Shown here: piece by piece, positions 9,515-18,405 of the stretch
Position numbering within the stretch: the first letter of the stretch is position 1
Layout: every line of letters begins with the position of its first letter
Assembly (NCBI GenBank): GCA_902597095.1
Contig: CACJWK010000005.1
Coordinates: 52,390-116,389 of the forward strand
DNA length: 64,000 nucleotides
Source: an uncultured Pseudohongiella sp.
GTDB taxonomy: Bacteria > Pseudomonadota > Gammaproteobacteria > Pseudomonadales > Pseudohongiellaceae
Direction: 5' to 3'
Notes under the pieces: model-generated
The model's input: the letters and a program-made list of their open reading frames with translations, nothing else
What the model was told of the DNA's origin: nothing
Database searches by the model: none
Translations under genes and position numbers: made by a program

Positions 9515-10972
9515 CTATCGATCGATCCCGCCCATGGAATGAAATTTCGTTCCAAGAAAGTCTGCGATACCTTCTGCACCTCCTTCAGAGCCAATCCCCG
9601 ATTGCTTCCACCCCCCGAACGGGGCAACTTCTGTTGAAAACACACCGGAATTGGAGCAAACAATGCCGTACTCCAGCGCTTCTGCAACACGCATAACCCG
9701 GCCTACGTCCCGAGAGAAAAAATAAGCAGCCAGGCCATAGTCGGTTGCATTGGCTTTATTGATGACTTCATTTTCGCTCGTAAAGGTCTGAACAGCCGCG
9801 ATTGGGCCGAAGATTTCTTCGGCAACCAGATCCATCGTATCGTCTACTGATCGCAGCAGGGTGGGCTGAAAAAATAAGCCTCCGAGCTCATGCCGGGCGC
9901 CTCCCAGAATCAGTTCTGCCCCTTTCGCGACGGCATCGCTGATCAGTTGCTCCATCTTGGCCATGGCCCGTTCATTGATCATCGGCCCAATATCGGTGCC
10001 GGTGGCAAAGCCATCAGCGACCCTGAGCGACCGAATGCCGTCCTGTAGTTTTTGAATGAATGCTTCAGAGGCAGTTTCCTGAACAAAAATACGGTTCGTG
10101 CAGACGCAAGTCTGGCCGCAATTGCGGAACTTTGTGGTAAGGCAGTGGCTGACCGCTTCCTCTAGATCGGCATCCTCGAAGACAATGAAAGGCGCGTTGC
10201 CACCAAGTTCAAGAGAGATTTTTTTCACTGTACTGGCGCACTGCTTCATCAGCAGTTTGCCAACGGCAGTGGAGCCGGTAAACGTAAATTTGGCAATTCT
10301 GGGGTGCTGCGTGAGAACCTCTCCGATTCCTTGACTGTCACTGCCCGCGACCACATTGAGAACGCCAGCCGGTAGGCCGGCACGCTGCGCCAGTTCACAG
10401 AGAGCGAGAGCTGACAGCGGTGTGGCGGGATCAGGTTTTATGACGATGGTGCACCCCGCCGCCAGCGCAGGGGCAGCTTTGCGGGTGATCATGGCATTAG
10501 GAAAATTCCAGGGCGTGATTGCACCGACAACTCCGACGGCTTGTTTGTAGGTTTGCAATCGGCGTTCCGGGGCAATGGTCGGGATTGTGGCTCCAAAGAC
10601 CCGCTTGGCCTCTTCGGCATAATATTCGATGAATCCGGCGCCGTAACTGATCTCAGTGAGACTTTCAGCAAGCGGTTTTCCTTGCTCCCAGGTCATCAGC
10701 GCGGCAAGATCTTCGGCATTTTCCAGAATCAGGTCATGCCAGCGTCGCAGGACGGAGCTTCTTTCCTTAGCGCTTATCCTGCTCCAGCTGGCAAAGCTGC
10801 GATGAGCGGCCTCAACAGCCAGTTCGGCCTGCTCTTTCGGCCCGTCTGCAACTTCAGCAACAGTTTCTCCTGTTGCCGGGTTGGTGACAGGGATTGACTG
10901 AGCAGAGCTGACCCAGTTGCCATCGATGAAATTATCGCAGCAGAGAAGGCCTTGATCCTTGAATGTGGGCAT
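9515..10972 (-). CDS. gabD: NAD(P)-dependent succinate-semialdehyde dehydrogenase
   Basis: 485-residue aldehyde dehydrogenase. Visible are the cofactor region PWNFPNAMITRK, the glycine motif FTGSTAVGK, the general-base segment SLELGGNAPFIVF and the catalytic cysteine block NCGQTCVCTNR, a GabD-type signature. It should oxidise succinate semialdehyde to succinate (end of the GABA shunt or 4-hydroxybutyrate use) in the cytoplasm. Two small deviations: KPDPATPLSA where most relatives have KPAxxTP, and an unusual C-terminal tail after GGWKQSGIGSEGG. No gabT or gabP is adjacent. Another semialdehyde is possible. Confidence 0.9.
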   Translation of the reverse strand: MPTFKDQGLLCCDNFIDGNWVSSAQSIPVTNPATGETVAEVADGPKEQAELAVEAAHRSFASWSRISAKERSSVLRRWHDLILENAEDLAALMTWEQGKPLAESLTEISYGAGFIEYYAEEAKRVFGATIPTIAPERRLQTYKQAVGVVGAITPWNFPNAMITRKAAPALAAGCTIVIKPDPATPLSALALCELAQRAGLPAGVLNVVAGSDSQGIGEVLTQHPRIAKFTFTGSTAVGKLLMKQCASTVKKISLELGGNAPFIVFEDADLEEAVSHCLTTKFRNCGQTCVCTNRIFVQETASEAFIQKLQDGIRSLRVADGFATGTDIGPMINERAMAKMEQLISDAVAKGAELILGGARHELGGLFFQPTLLRSVDDTMDLVAEEIFGPIAAVQTFTSENEVINKANATDYGLAAYFFSRDVGRVMRVAEALEYGIVCSNSGVFSTEVAPFGGWKQSGIGSEGGAEGIADFLGTKFHSMGGIDR

Positions 10973-11344
10973 GTGGAGCTTCCTGATTAACGTGCCAGTG
11001 TTTCAGAGCCGCTGTCGCCACAAGACATTAACAGCGCACACAAGAGGAGCGTGAAAAGTTTGGTGACCGTAGAGCTTGTGAAGATCCTGATCAATGGTTT
11101 CTCTCGTTTTGCACATGCCTTTCAGCGTTTACAGATAGCCGCGCTGTCTGTTCGCGCTGGATAACAAGCTGATCGGATAAGCTTACATCCCTTGGTGCCG
11201 AATTTCGGGGCAGTTGCTACCCGCGGAATCTGGGTTGTCAGTCGGTAGCAACCACAGCAGCGCCGGCTAACGGCGGCGCTGCTGTGACGACTGTTTCAGG
11301 AGAAGGACAGGCTGCTGTCAGCCGCAGCCTCATTTTGAACGTGA
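10973..11344. other. Gene-free interval of 372 bp
   Basis: No convincing ORF on either strand. It carries the 5' flank of gabD and the 3' flank of the heme/copper gene, including the long hairpin annotated at 11253-11286. Confidence 0.7.
11253..11286. repeat. Perfect 13-bp inverted repeat
   Basis: CACAGCAGCGCCG (11253-11265) pairs perfectly with 11274-11286 across an 8-base loop. No T-run follows on either strand, so this is not a standard intrinsic terminator. It lies 59 bp after the stop of the heme/copper gene and could stabilise its mRNA 3' end. Confidence 0.7.
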
Positions 11345-12694
11345 CTAGTCCCGGCTGTCCTGTTCGAGCCAGGAAAAGTCGTCCTCGCTCTGCACCAGCA
11401 GACTGGCATTATCCCGCCGGCGCTGCTCTTCTTCCTGAGCCCGTTTCAGGACGTCAGGTGGCAGGTCACGGCCGACCACGATCCCGCGGGGAGTCGTCGG
11501 CGCGTAATAAATCCGGGCATTGGCCATTTCATCGGTTGTTTCCGGGCCGTAAACCACATCTTGCGTGGGATCCGGATTCCAGCGATTGCCTTCTGAGTTG
11601 TCAAACCACCAGCTCATATGCAGTGTCGAGCCAGCCGGGATGAATTTGGGGGTCTCATACTCGTAGAGAAACTGCCAGTTGAAGTCATACTTGGGAACCC
11701 ACAGCAGCACCTCGCGCTCACCGTCGGGAAACTCGAGTTCGTAGCGCATGGCCTTGCCGCGATAATGCATGTGCGGTCCCATGGACAGCAGATAAATATC
11801 TTCTTCCACCTCATGGGTGTTAGTGACTTCAAAGTTAGGGTCACCAGCGGGAATTCTCCAGCCGCGATGCGGTAACAGGTTTGTCTCTACCACGTAGTCG
11901 ATCACATCACCGTCTTCGTAGAATTTGAAGCCCGCGCGGGTGTCGTCAATGACGCCGGTGCCTTCCCCGGTGTCTTTGTGATAATGCATGTTAACGGTAA
12001 TGAACGGGTCTTCGGGTAACAGAACTCCCCATCCCTCTGGATAGGTAAACGGACCTCGGCCGGGAACCCCGACGCCCATATGGCTGGAGACGATATGGTG
12101 GACCCAGGGGCCTCCGGGATCCAATTCGGCCATTGAAATCCACTTGGGGTTCTCATGGGCACCTTCTGGTACAGGCATCTGAACAGTCGGTTGCCAGTCT
12201 TCCACGTCATCGCCGACGTAAACGGACTTTTCAAAATCGACGACGAGATCCGGTTCACCGATCCACCAGCCTGATTCAGGCATAGCAGTCCCCACGCTGG
12301 TCGAACTCAGTGCGTCATTCGACGCCGCAGGATCGCCCTCCAAGGCTCCTGCATCCACCCAGGCGATCAGCAGATCTCTGTCCGCTTTGTCCATATAGCG
12401 TTCGCCTTTGAACTCTCCGCGATGACGCTCATGGGCACCCCACGGCGGCATGTAGCCTGTGGCCACGGCATTTTTGATCAGCGGGGCCCAAATCTTTGCC
12501 TGTTCGTAATCCATGAGGGACATCGGCGCGCTGATTCCCCCAACGTCAGGCGGATTGTCCTGATGGCAGGCGGCGCAGTTGTTCATGAAAACCGGCAGGG
12601 CGTCCTGATAGAAAGTCGGCGCGTCTTGAGCGGCCGCGGTGGTGGCAAGGCCCAGAGACATCAGGGAGCATAGTGAAAGAGCGGAGAATTTCAT
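11345..12694 (-). CDS. Secreted c-heme / type II copper monooxygenase-like fusion (paralogue 1)
   Basis: 449 residues: a Sec signal peptide (to AAAQ, residue 23), a c-type heme domain (CAACH 40-44, with candidate Met ligand in YMPPW), then a domain resembling peptidylglycine/dopamine monooxygenase. Copper-ligand-like motifs appear in the right order: HH 199-200, HYH 237-239, HMH 308-310, and Met390 inside ETTDEMANARIYY, which closely matches the PHM Met-ligand segment (TDEM). PHM uses ascorbate; the fused heme suggests direct electron delivery, which is inference. It should be periplasmic; substrate unknown. The C-terminus is charged. A paralogue is at 45485-46960. It stands alone on the minus strand. 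Confidence 0.8.
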   Translation of the reverse strand: MKFSALSLCSLMSLGLATTAAAQDAPTFYQDALPVFMNNCAACHQDNPPDVGGISAPMSLMDYEQAKIWAPLIKNAVATGYMPPWGAHERHRGEFKGERYMDKADRDLLIAWVDAGALEGDPAASNDALSSTSVGTAMPESGWWIGEPDLVVDFEKSVYVGDDVEDWQPTVQMPVPEGAHENPKWISMAELDPGGPWVHHIVSSHMGVGVPGRGPFTYPEGWGVLLPEDPFITVNMHYHKDTGEGTGVIDDTRAGFKFYEDGDVIDYVVETNLLPHRGWRIPAGDPNFEVTNTHEVEEDIYLLSMGPHMHYRGKAMRYELEFPDGEREVLLWVPKYDFNWQFLYEYETPKFIPAGSTLHMSWWFDNSEGNRWNPDPTQDVVYGPETTDEMANARIYYAPTTPRGIVVGRDLPPDVLKRAQEEEQRRRDNASLLVQSEDDFSWLEQDSRD

Positions 12695-12929
12695 GGCGAT
12701 ACCTTTATTAATGAGGCTTCTTATTAAACTGGGGTTTAGCGTAATCCTAACCGGCGGATTTGTCCACTTCGGTGCCGGGGGTAATTGGTACTGTAAATTT
12801 CTTAAGTTATTGATATTGTGTGTTATATTTTGGCGACGGTCAGTAATTTATGGTCTTCAATCCTGAAAACTACGATTATGGCCGGTTTTTTCTCGTCAAA
12901 GCCGCTCACACCCGGCGGACAGCGGCGGG

Positions 12930-14495
12930 TCAGAGCTGTTCAATGGTGTTCAAGTAATGCTCAGCCTGATCAAGGACAGCACGCTGGGTCTCGTCACCCA
13001 TTTTATTCCAGGTGCCGTACAGCATACGCATGCGATGGTTGCTCTGGAATCGTTCTTTGTGTTGTGCCATGAAATACCAGTACAGGGAGTTCAGGGGGCA
13101 GGCGCCTTCGCCGGTCCGCAGCTTCACGTTGTAGTGACAGCTTTCACAATAGTCGCCCATTTTTTTGATGTAGTTTCCGCCTGCTGCATAAGGCTTGGAG
13201 CCAACGAGCCCACCGTCGGCGTATAGCGCCATACCCCGCGTATTGGGGAGTTCGACCCACTGCAGTGCATCCAGATAAATACCAAGATACCAGTCATCCA
13301 CTGCGGCCGGATCGATCCCGGCAAGCAAACAGAAATTACCGGTAACCATCAGCCGCTGAATGTGGTGAGCATAGCTGTGGTCGAGGGAATTGGTGATGGC
13401 TTTCTCCAGGCAGCGCATGCGTGTTTTCCCGGTCCAGAAATACTCCGGTAACTGTCGGGTCGCGCTCAGCGCATTATGGGCGGCATACTCCGGCATGTTG
13501 CTCCAGTAGATGCCTCGGATAAATTCGCGCCAGCCAATGATCTGGCGGACAAAGCCTTCTACCTGTGCCAGATTCACCTCCACATTATTCCGATAGGCAG
13601 CAATCGCAGCATTGACCACCGACAGCGGATGCAGAATTTTGGTGTTCAGCGCGAAGGAAAGCCTGGAGTGGTAGAGGGACCAGTCACTCTCGCTGTTCGC
13701 GGTCATGGCATCCTGGTAGGTACCAAAATTTGGCAGACACACCTTACAGAAAAATTGCAGCAGGGCGTCAGCCTGTTCCCGGTTGACCGGCCAGGGTAAA
13801 ACGTTTTGCTCGCGACCAATACAGGCAACCTGATGTCGCCTAAGCCGCTGCAGAATGCCGCTGACGTCATTGCTGAACAGCAGAGGCTTCGGCAACTTGG
13901 CGACAGCCGCCGGGCTGAGCTTCTTGCGGTTTTCTTGATCGAAGTTCCAGCGCCCCCCTTCTGGTGCATCGTCGTCCATGAGCAGGTTCAGCCGTCGTCG
14001 CATGCTGCGGTAGAAGGTCTCCATCCGAGCCGGTTTGCCCGCCTTAAAATGTCGATCGATTTCAGTCAGTGGTAGCAGGAAATGTTCAGAATCAACCGAC
14101 TGCTTTTGCACCTCTGCCGGAAGGGCAAGCTCCCGAAGTTGCTTGCTGACCCGATATTCATCAGGCTGGAGATAGTCAAAATACTCGACCTCGAAGCGCA
14201 TGCACAGCGCGGTCAGCAAAGTCTCCAGAGAGTCGTATTCCGCGGTGTCATCTAAAGTTTGATACAGCACGTGGTGGCCCTGCTGCTGCAGGGCCTGAGC
14301 AAACTGCTCCATGGCTGCGAAGAATGCACAGACTTTCTGCACATGATGCCTGACATAGCTGGCCTCCTGCTTCAACTCGGCGACCACGATCAAAACCGAT
14401 GCATCCGGTTCGCCAAACCATGAGTGCTCTAGGTTGAGCTGGTCGCCGAGGATTAGGCGAAGGCGCCGGTACTGATGATTGAGAGCTTGCTGCAT
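12930..14495 (-). CDS. phrB: (6-4) photolyase of the Fe-S bacterial cryptochrome/photolyase class
   Basis: 521-residue flavoprotein expected to repair UV (6-4) photoproducts with blue light. The N-terminus has the photolyase-related block (RLRLILGDQLNLEHSWF). The four cysteines C362, C450, C453 and C466 have exactly the spacing (88, 3, 13) of the [4Fe-4S] ligands of Agrobacterium PhrB (350/438/441/454), and the flanking CESCHYNVKLRTGEGACPLNS is typical. The gene diverges from DUF3429/DCC/SDR genes across about 90 bp, a light-response type arrangement. Confidence 0.94.
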   Translation of the reverse strand: MQQALNHQYRRLRLILGDQLNLEHSWFGEPDASVLIVVAELKQEASYVRHHVQKVCAFFAAMEQFAQALQQQGHHVLYQTLDDTAEYDSLETLLTALCMRFEVEYFDYLQPDEYRVSKQLRELALPAEVQKQSVDSEHFLLPLTEIDRHFKAGKPARMETFYRSMRRRLNLLMDDDAPEGGRWNFDQENRKKLSPAAVAKLPKPLLFSNDVSGILQRLRRHQVACIGREQNVLPWPVNREQADALLQFFCKVCLPNFGTYQDAMTANSESDWSLYHSRLSFALNTKILHPLSVVNAAIAAYRNNVEVNLAQVEGFVRQIIGWREFIRGIYWSNMPEYAAHNALSATRQLPEYFWTGKTRMRCLEKAITNSLDHSYAHHIQRLMVTGNFCLLAGIDPAAVDDWYLGIYLDALQWVELPNTRGMALYADGGLVGSKPYAAGGNYIKKMGDYCESCHYNVKLRTGEGACPLNSLYWYFMAQHKERFQSNHRMRMLYGTWNKMGDETQRAVLDQAEHYLNTIEQL

Positions 14496-14586
14496 GGCAT
14501 GAGATACGCTGCGGCTGCTGATTCAGACCTGACTGAAGAACTGCTGATGATGTTTGAGCGTATTTTAGGCGTACTCTCCGGTTGTT

Positions 14587-15042
14587 ATGCCGAGCATGAA
14601 ACATTCGCGCGTGATCAATTCTTTGGGCTATGCCGGCTTGATGCCGTTCCTTGCCGCAGTCTTGGCTGCTTATGCCGAGCTGTCCTTCTGCGAATGGCCA
14701 GCATCGCAATTGTTCCTGAGTTACAGTGTGATTATCCTGAGTTTTCTGGCCGGTGCGCTCTGGGGTAAGGCGAAAGAGTTGGAGGAATCCGAAGTCAGCT
14801 GTTTGCTGCTGATTGGCAGTAATGCTTTTGCCCTGACAGGATGGCTTGCTGTCCTGCTGGGAAAATACTACTTGCCGGTAGGCCTCGCGGTCTCGATGAC
14901 CGGCTTTATTCTGGTGTATCTGACTGAGCACAAAACACAGGGGCTGCTGCAGGGGGTGGCCCCAGCCTATCTCAAATTCCGGCTGACGCTGACCTGTGTC
15001 GTGTGTCTCGCTCACCTGCTAATTCTGATCCTGATACTGTGA
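14587..15042 (+). CDS. DUF3429 family integral membrane protein
   Basis: 151 residues with about five hydrophobic helices. The opening LGYAGLMPFLAAV and the central SYSVIILSFLAGALWG are typical of the DUF3429 family. The function is unknown. It is the first gene of a plus-strand cluster with the DCC protein (6-bp gap) and SDR, divergent from phrB, so a link to light or oxidative stress is suggested by position only. Confidence 0.82.
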   Translation: MPSMKHSRVINSLGYAGLMPFLAAVLAAYAELSFCEWPASQLFLSYSVIILSFLAGALWGKAKELEESEVSCLLLIGSNAFALTGWLAVLLGKYYLPVGLAVSMTGFILVYLTEHKTQGLLQGVAPAYLKFRLTLTCVVCLAHLLILILIL

Positions 15043-15048
15043 ATCCCT

Positions 15049-15492
15049 ATGAACGATAGCGCATTAACCATTTTTTATGACGGTCGCTGCCCGCTTTGTG
15101 CAGCTGAGATGAAGCAGTTACGCCAACATGACGTTGCCGGAAAGCTGTGTCTTGAAGATATTAATCAGCCAGATTTCGTGCAGCGGTTTCCACACATAGA
15201 TCCAGTTGAGGCCGATCGTATGCTTCACGGGCAGTGGGCCAACGGGACACTGATTTACGGGCTGGATGTCACAGTGCAGGCTTGGGCTCTGGTTGGTCGA
15301 CACCAATGGCTGAAGCTGTTGCGTCTGCCCCTGGTGCGCTGGTTCGCCGATTTAGGCTACCTGCTTTTTGCCAGATATCGACGTCAGATTTCGAGCCTGC
15401 TCACCGGCTCTTCCCGGTGCGATGCGCAGGCCTGTCACAAGATTCCCGCTAGCGTCTCTGCCGAAACATCGCAGATCAAGGAAATTCGCTGA
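15049..15492 (+). CDS. DCC-family thiol-disulfide oxidoreductase (DUF393)
   Basis: 147 residues beginning with the family hallmark FYDGRCPLCAAE; C14 and C17 form a thioredoxin-like CxxC. This family (YuxK-like) is predicted to catalyse thiol-disulfide exchange. The C-terminal third has a hydrophobic/basic segment that may sit at the membrane. It lies 6 bp after the DUF3429 gene and 4 bp before the SDR gene, so the three are very probably co-transcribed and translationally coupled. Confidence 0.87.
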   Translation: MNDSALTIFYDGRCPLCAAEMKQLRQHDVAGKLCLEDINQPDFVQRFPHIDPVEADRMLHGQWANGTLIYGLDVTVQAWALVGRHQWLKLLRLPLVRWFADLGYLLFARYRRQISSLLTGSSRCDAQACHKIPASVSAETSQIKEIR

Positions 15493-15496
15493 AATC

Positions 15497-16219
15497 ATGC
15501 AGCAACTGGTAATAGGCGCAGGCAGTGCAATCGCGCAGGCTCTGATTCAGCAGAGCCTGCAACAGGGGGATTCGATCGTCGCAGTGAGTCGCCAGGCGAG
15601 CAGCTGTGAGGAACTTTCGGCGGGCGGTCGCCTGCGGTGGCTGCAATGCGACTACACCGAGTCATCGATCGACGCGGTCTGCGCTGAACTGCAGGAATCT
15701 GGCGTCGCCTTTGATCGGGTGACGATCTGCAATGGCATACTGCATGACGAGAGCCTGTCACCGGAGAAAAGGCTGGAAAATGCCGCTATCGAACGTTTGG
15801 AGACGGTGATGCGCATTAATGCTTTTATCCCACTGCTTTGGGTAAAAGCTCTTAAACCCCTGTTTAAGGTGAAAAGAAAACCCTGCGTGATCACCGCGCT
15901 CAGCGCTCGCGTCGGCAGCATTGGCGATAATGAGAGAGGGGGTTGGTATGCCTACCGCGCGTCCAAGGCGGCTCTGAACATGCTGCTGAAAACGGCGGCT
16001 TTGGAATATCAGCGCGAAGCAAAGCTGGTTCAGTTTCTCTTGTTTCACCCGGGCACAACAGACTCGCCGCTGTCCAAACCCTTTCAGAAAAATATCAGCC
16101 CCAAAAAGCTGTTTACCCCTCAGTTCGTGGCCAGCCAGTTATTGAGACTTCAGGGCGAGCTGACGCCTGACCTGCCGATTCAGTTTATTGACTGGCAGGG
16201 AAAGCAGGTTGAGTGGTAG
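15497..16219 (+). CDS. Short-chain dehydrogenase/reductase (C-factor-like)
   Basis: 240 residues from the ATG at 15497, four bases after the DCC stop. The open frame extends to 15368 upstream, but that part overlaps the DCC gene and lacks SDR features. A degenerate nucleotide-binding loop (VIGAGSAIAQAL) opens the Rossmann fold; the active-site YxxxK is in WYAYRASKAALN, preceded by SALSARVGS. It resembles the 'cell-cell signalling C-factor' SDRs often found beside photolyase genes. The substrate is unknown. Confidence 0.87.
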   Translation: MQQLVIGAGSAIAQALIQQSLQQGDSIVAVSRQASSCEELSAGGRLRWLQCDYTESSIDAVCAELQESGVAFDRVTICNGILHDESLSPEKRLENAAIERLETVMRINAFIPLLWVKALKPLFKVKRKPCVITALSARVGSIGDNERGGWYAYRASKAALNMLLKTAALEYQREAKLVQFLLFHPGTTDSPLSKPFQKNISPKKLFTPQFVASQLLRLQGELTPDLPIQFIDWQGKQVEW

Positions 16220-16291
16220 GCCAGCCCTTTTATGTACAGAGCGGGCAGGGGGCACTCGCGAAACCCCTGTCCGCTTTCCTGAACGGTCTTG

Positions 16292-17170
16292 TCAGTTATT
16301 TTTCGGGTGAGCCAGCAGCCACTCAACGATTTGTGCGGCAAATGTCTCAGACAAAACAGGGACGTGCGTGCCCGCGGAAATGGTCCAAAGCTCGGCCGAC
16401 CCTCCCGCTTTACAACCTACTTCGAATTTCAGGACCCCGGATTCGTGGCCCGGCAGGCTTGCTTCCAGATCACGTAGCTCGCGCCCGACGCCGTTCTGGC
16501 TGCATCCGTTGTAGTCCGCCCAGCGCCGGACAGAATTCAGTGCGCCCGGGTAGCGATTGTTCATGATGTCGCCGCCCTGGTAGCCGATGGTTTCATCATT
16601 TGTGCCGTGAATCTGCAGCACGTGCACGGGATTGGGCGGCGCCTCGCGTTCTTCAAGATGATTGGCGCCAGCAAGACTGGCGATCGCCGCCACACTGTCT
16701 GAATGCTCATAGGCCATGCGGAATGACATGAAACCGCCATTGGAGTGGCCGATCAGGTAAACGCGATTACTGTCGACGTTAAAGCGCTGTTTCATCTCGT
16801 CAATGATTGAACCGATGTACGCGCTGTCATCGACCTCGGCGCTGAAGAAGTTGCAGCAGGCATCCGAGGCATTCCAGAACCGGTTTTGGGCGCCACCGGT
16901 TTCCCGCATACCGTCAGGTGCGACGAACAGAAAGCCGTAGTCATCTGCCAAGTCGCTCACCTTGAAATAGCTGTCCTGGTTCTGACCGCTGGAAGTGTAA
17001 CCGTGTAGCAGAATGATCAACGGAGTCGCTTCCGAAGCCTCATAGGAGGCGGGGACTTTTACCAATACCTCGCCACGACCGAAATCAATGTTTTGGGCCA
17101 GGCTGGTCGCGCTCAGCGTCAGACCAAACCACGTGGTAAGCAGCAGGGTTTTTCGCAAGGGGTTCTTCAT
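16292..17170 (-). CDS. Secreted PHB-depolymerase/feruloyl-esterase-type alpha/beta hydrolase
   Basis: 292 residues with a Sec signal peptide (cleavage near SLAQ, residue 26). Family features of the LpqC/polyhydroxybutyrate depolymerase group are LIILLHGYTSSG, the nucleophile elbow GHSNGG (Ser143), an Asp after the last strand (HGTNDETIGY) and a His near the end (GTHVPVL). Cysteines in SDACCNFF and elsewhere may form disulfides. It should hydrolyse an ester (polyester or aromatic acid ester) in the periplasm or outside. It is not closely coupled to the quinone reductase 34 bp upstream. Confidence 0.87.
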   Translation of the reverse strand: MKNPLRKTLLLTTWFGLTLSATSLAQNIDFGRGEVLVKVPASYEASEATPLIILLHGYTSSGQNQDSYFKVSDLADDYGFLFVAPDGMRETGGAQNRFWNASDACCNFFSAEVDDSAYIGSIIDEMKQRFNVDSNRVYLIGHSNGGFMSFRMAYEHSDSVAAIASLAGANHLEEREAPPNPVHVLQIHGTNDETIGYQGGDIMNNRYPGALNSVRRWADYNGCSQNGVGRELRDLEASLPGHESGVLKFEVGCKAGGSAELWTISAGTHVPVLSETFAAQIVEWLLAHPKNN

Positions 17171-17204
17171 GATGTAGGTTGTCCTTTTCTTTTGATAAAT
17201 GCGT

Positions 17205-18173
17205 TCAGGGTCTCAGAATGACCTTTCCGGTGGTTTCTCGGCCTTCCAGTGCCCGGTGGGCAGACTGTGCTTCAGCCAGCGGATAAAAATGTTCCACTCT
17301 CAACTGCAGTGTTCCATCGCTGATCCATTTGAATACATCGCCGCTGCGCCATTCAAGGTCTTCACGGGACGCCAGATAATCAAACAGGGTGGGGCGGGTC
17401 AGAAACAGTGACCCTTTCGGGCCCAGAGTGGCGGGGTTAAATTCAGTGACCGGCCCGCTGGCGTTGCCGTACAGGACAATGTGACCAAACCTTGCTAGAC
17501 AATCAACACTCTTGGCAAAGGTTGCCGCGCCTACTGAATCATAGGCGACATTGACACCCGCGCCGTCGGTCAGTCGCATCACTTCTGTGTAGAAATCCTG
17601 CTCAGTGTAGAGAATCACTTCGTCTGCGCCGACGTCTCGGGCGAGCTCGGCTTTTGCTTCGGTGGAGACCGTGCCAATGACAGTGCCGCCAAGCATTTTC
17701 ACCATCTGAATCAGTAGCAGGCCTACCCCTCCAGCAGCTGCATGGATGAGGCAGCGGTCTCCTGCTTTAATCGGGTAAGTCGACATGCACAGATAATGCG
17801 CTGTACAACCCTGAAGCATGGCGGCGGCGCCCTGGTCAAAACTGACACCTTTGGGAATCGGGACCAGTTTATCCGCCGGCACGGCTGCAAACTCTGCGTA
17901 GGCGCCAGCCACATTGGTGTAGGCTACTCTGTCGCCGATGTTCAATCCGGTGACGCTTGTGTCTGCCTCGACCACTGTCCCGGCGGCCTCAAGGCCGAGG
18001 GTCGATGGGAGAGGAATCTGGTAGAGACCACTGCGCTGGTAGGTGTCGATGAAATTGATGCCGGCAGACTCGACTTTCACCAGCACTTCACCCTCACCAA
18101 TGCGGGGCGTGTCGACATCCTCGAACGCCAGTACCTCGGGTCCGCCGTGTTCATTTACTCTGATCGCTTTCAT
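17205..18173 (-). CDS. qorA: NADPH:quinone reductase, zinc-free MDR family
   Basis: 322-residue cytoplasmic medium-chain dehydrogenase of the zeta-crystallin type. N-terminal MKAIRVNEHGGPEVL, the GINFIDTYQRSGLY block and the nucleotide-binding AAAGGVGLLLIQMVK are characteristic. The structural zinc cysteine lobe is absent, as expected for this group. It should reduce quinones using NADPH. It is followed by the secreted esterase on the same strand. Confidence 0.92.
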   Translation of the reverse strand: MKAIRVNEHGGPEVLAFEDVDTPRIGEGEVLVKVESAGINFIDTYQRSGLYQIPLPSTLGLEAAGTVVEADTSVTGLNIGDRVAYTNVAGAYAEFAAVPADKLVPIPKGVSFDQGAAAMLQGCTAHYLCMSTYPIKAGDRCLIHAAAGGVGLLLIQMVKMLGGTVIGTVSTEAKAELARDVGADEVILYTEQDFYTEVMRLTDGAGVNVAYDSVGAATFAKSVDCLARFGHIVLYGNASGPVTEFNPATLGPKGSLFLTRPTLFDYLASREDLEWRSGDVFKWISDGTLQLRVEHFYPLAEAQSAHRALEGRETTGKVILRP

Positions 18174-18405
18174 ACCGAAAATCTCAATGAGCGTTCAATT
18201 AATGGGCTTCCAATCACTGCAATCTCAACAAATTAGCCGTTAAATCAGTGGGCCGTTATTCAATGGCCGTCATTCAAAGCGCCTACATAACGATCTTTAT
18301 CTCAGAATTCAAAGGTGCTGACAATGTGATTCGCCGGTGTGGCACTGCGCAGGGCAGAGGGTTATGCTATCTCGATCTCTTCAAGCCATTGAGAAGTGAA
18401 CTCAC

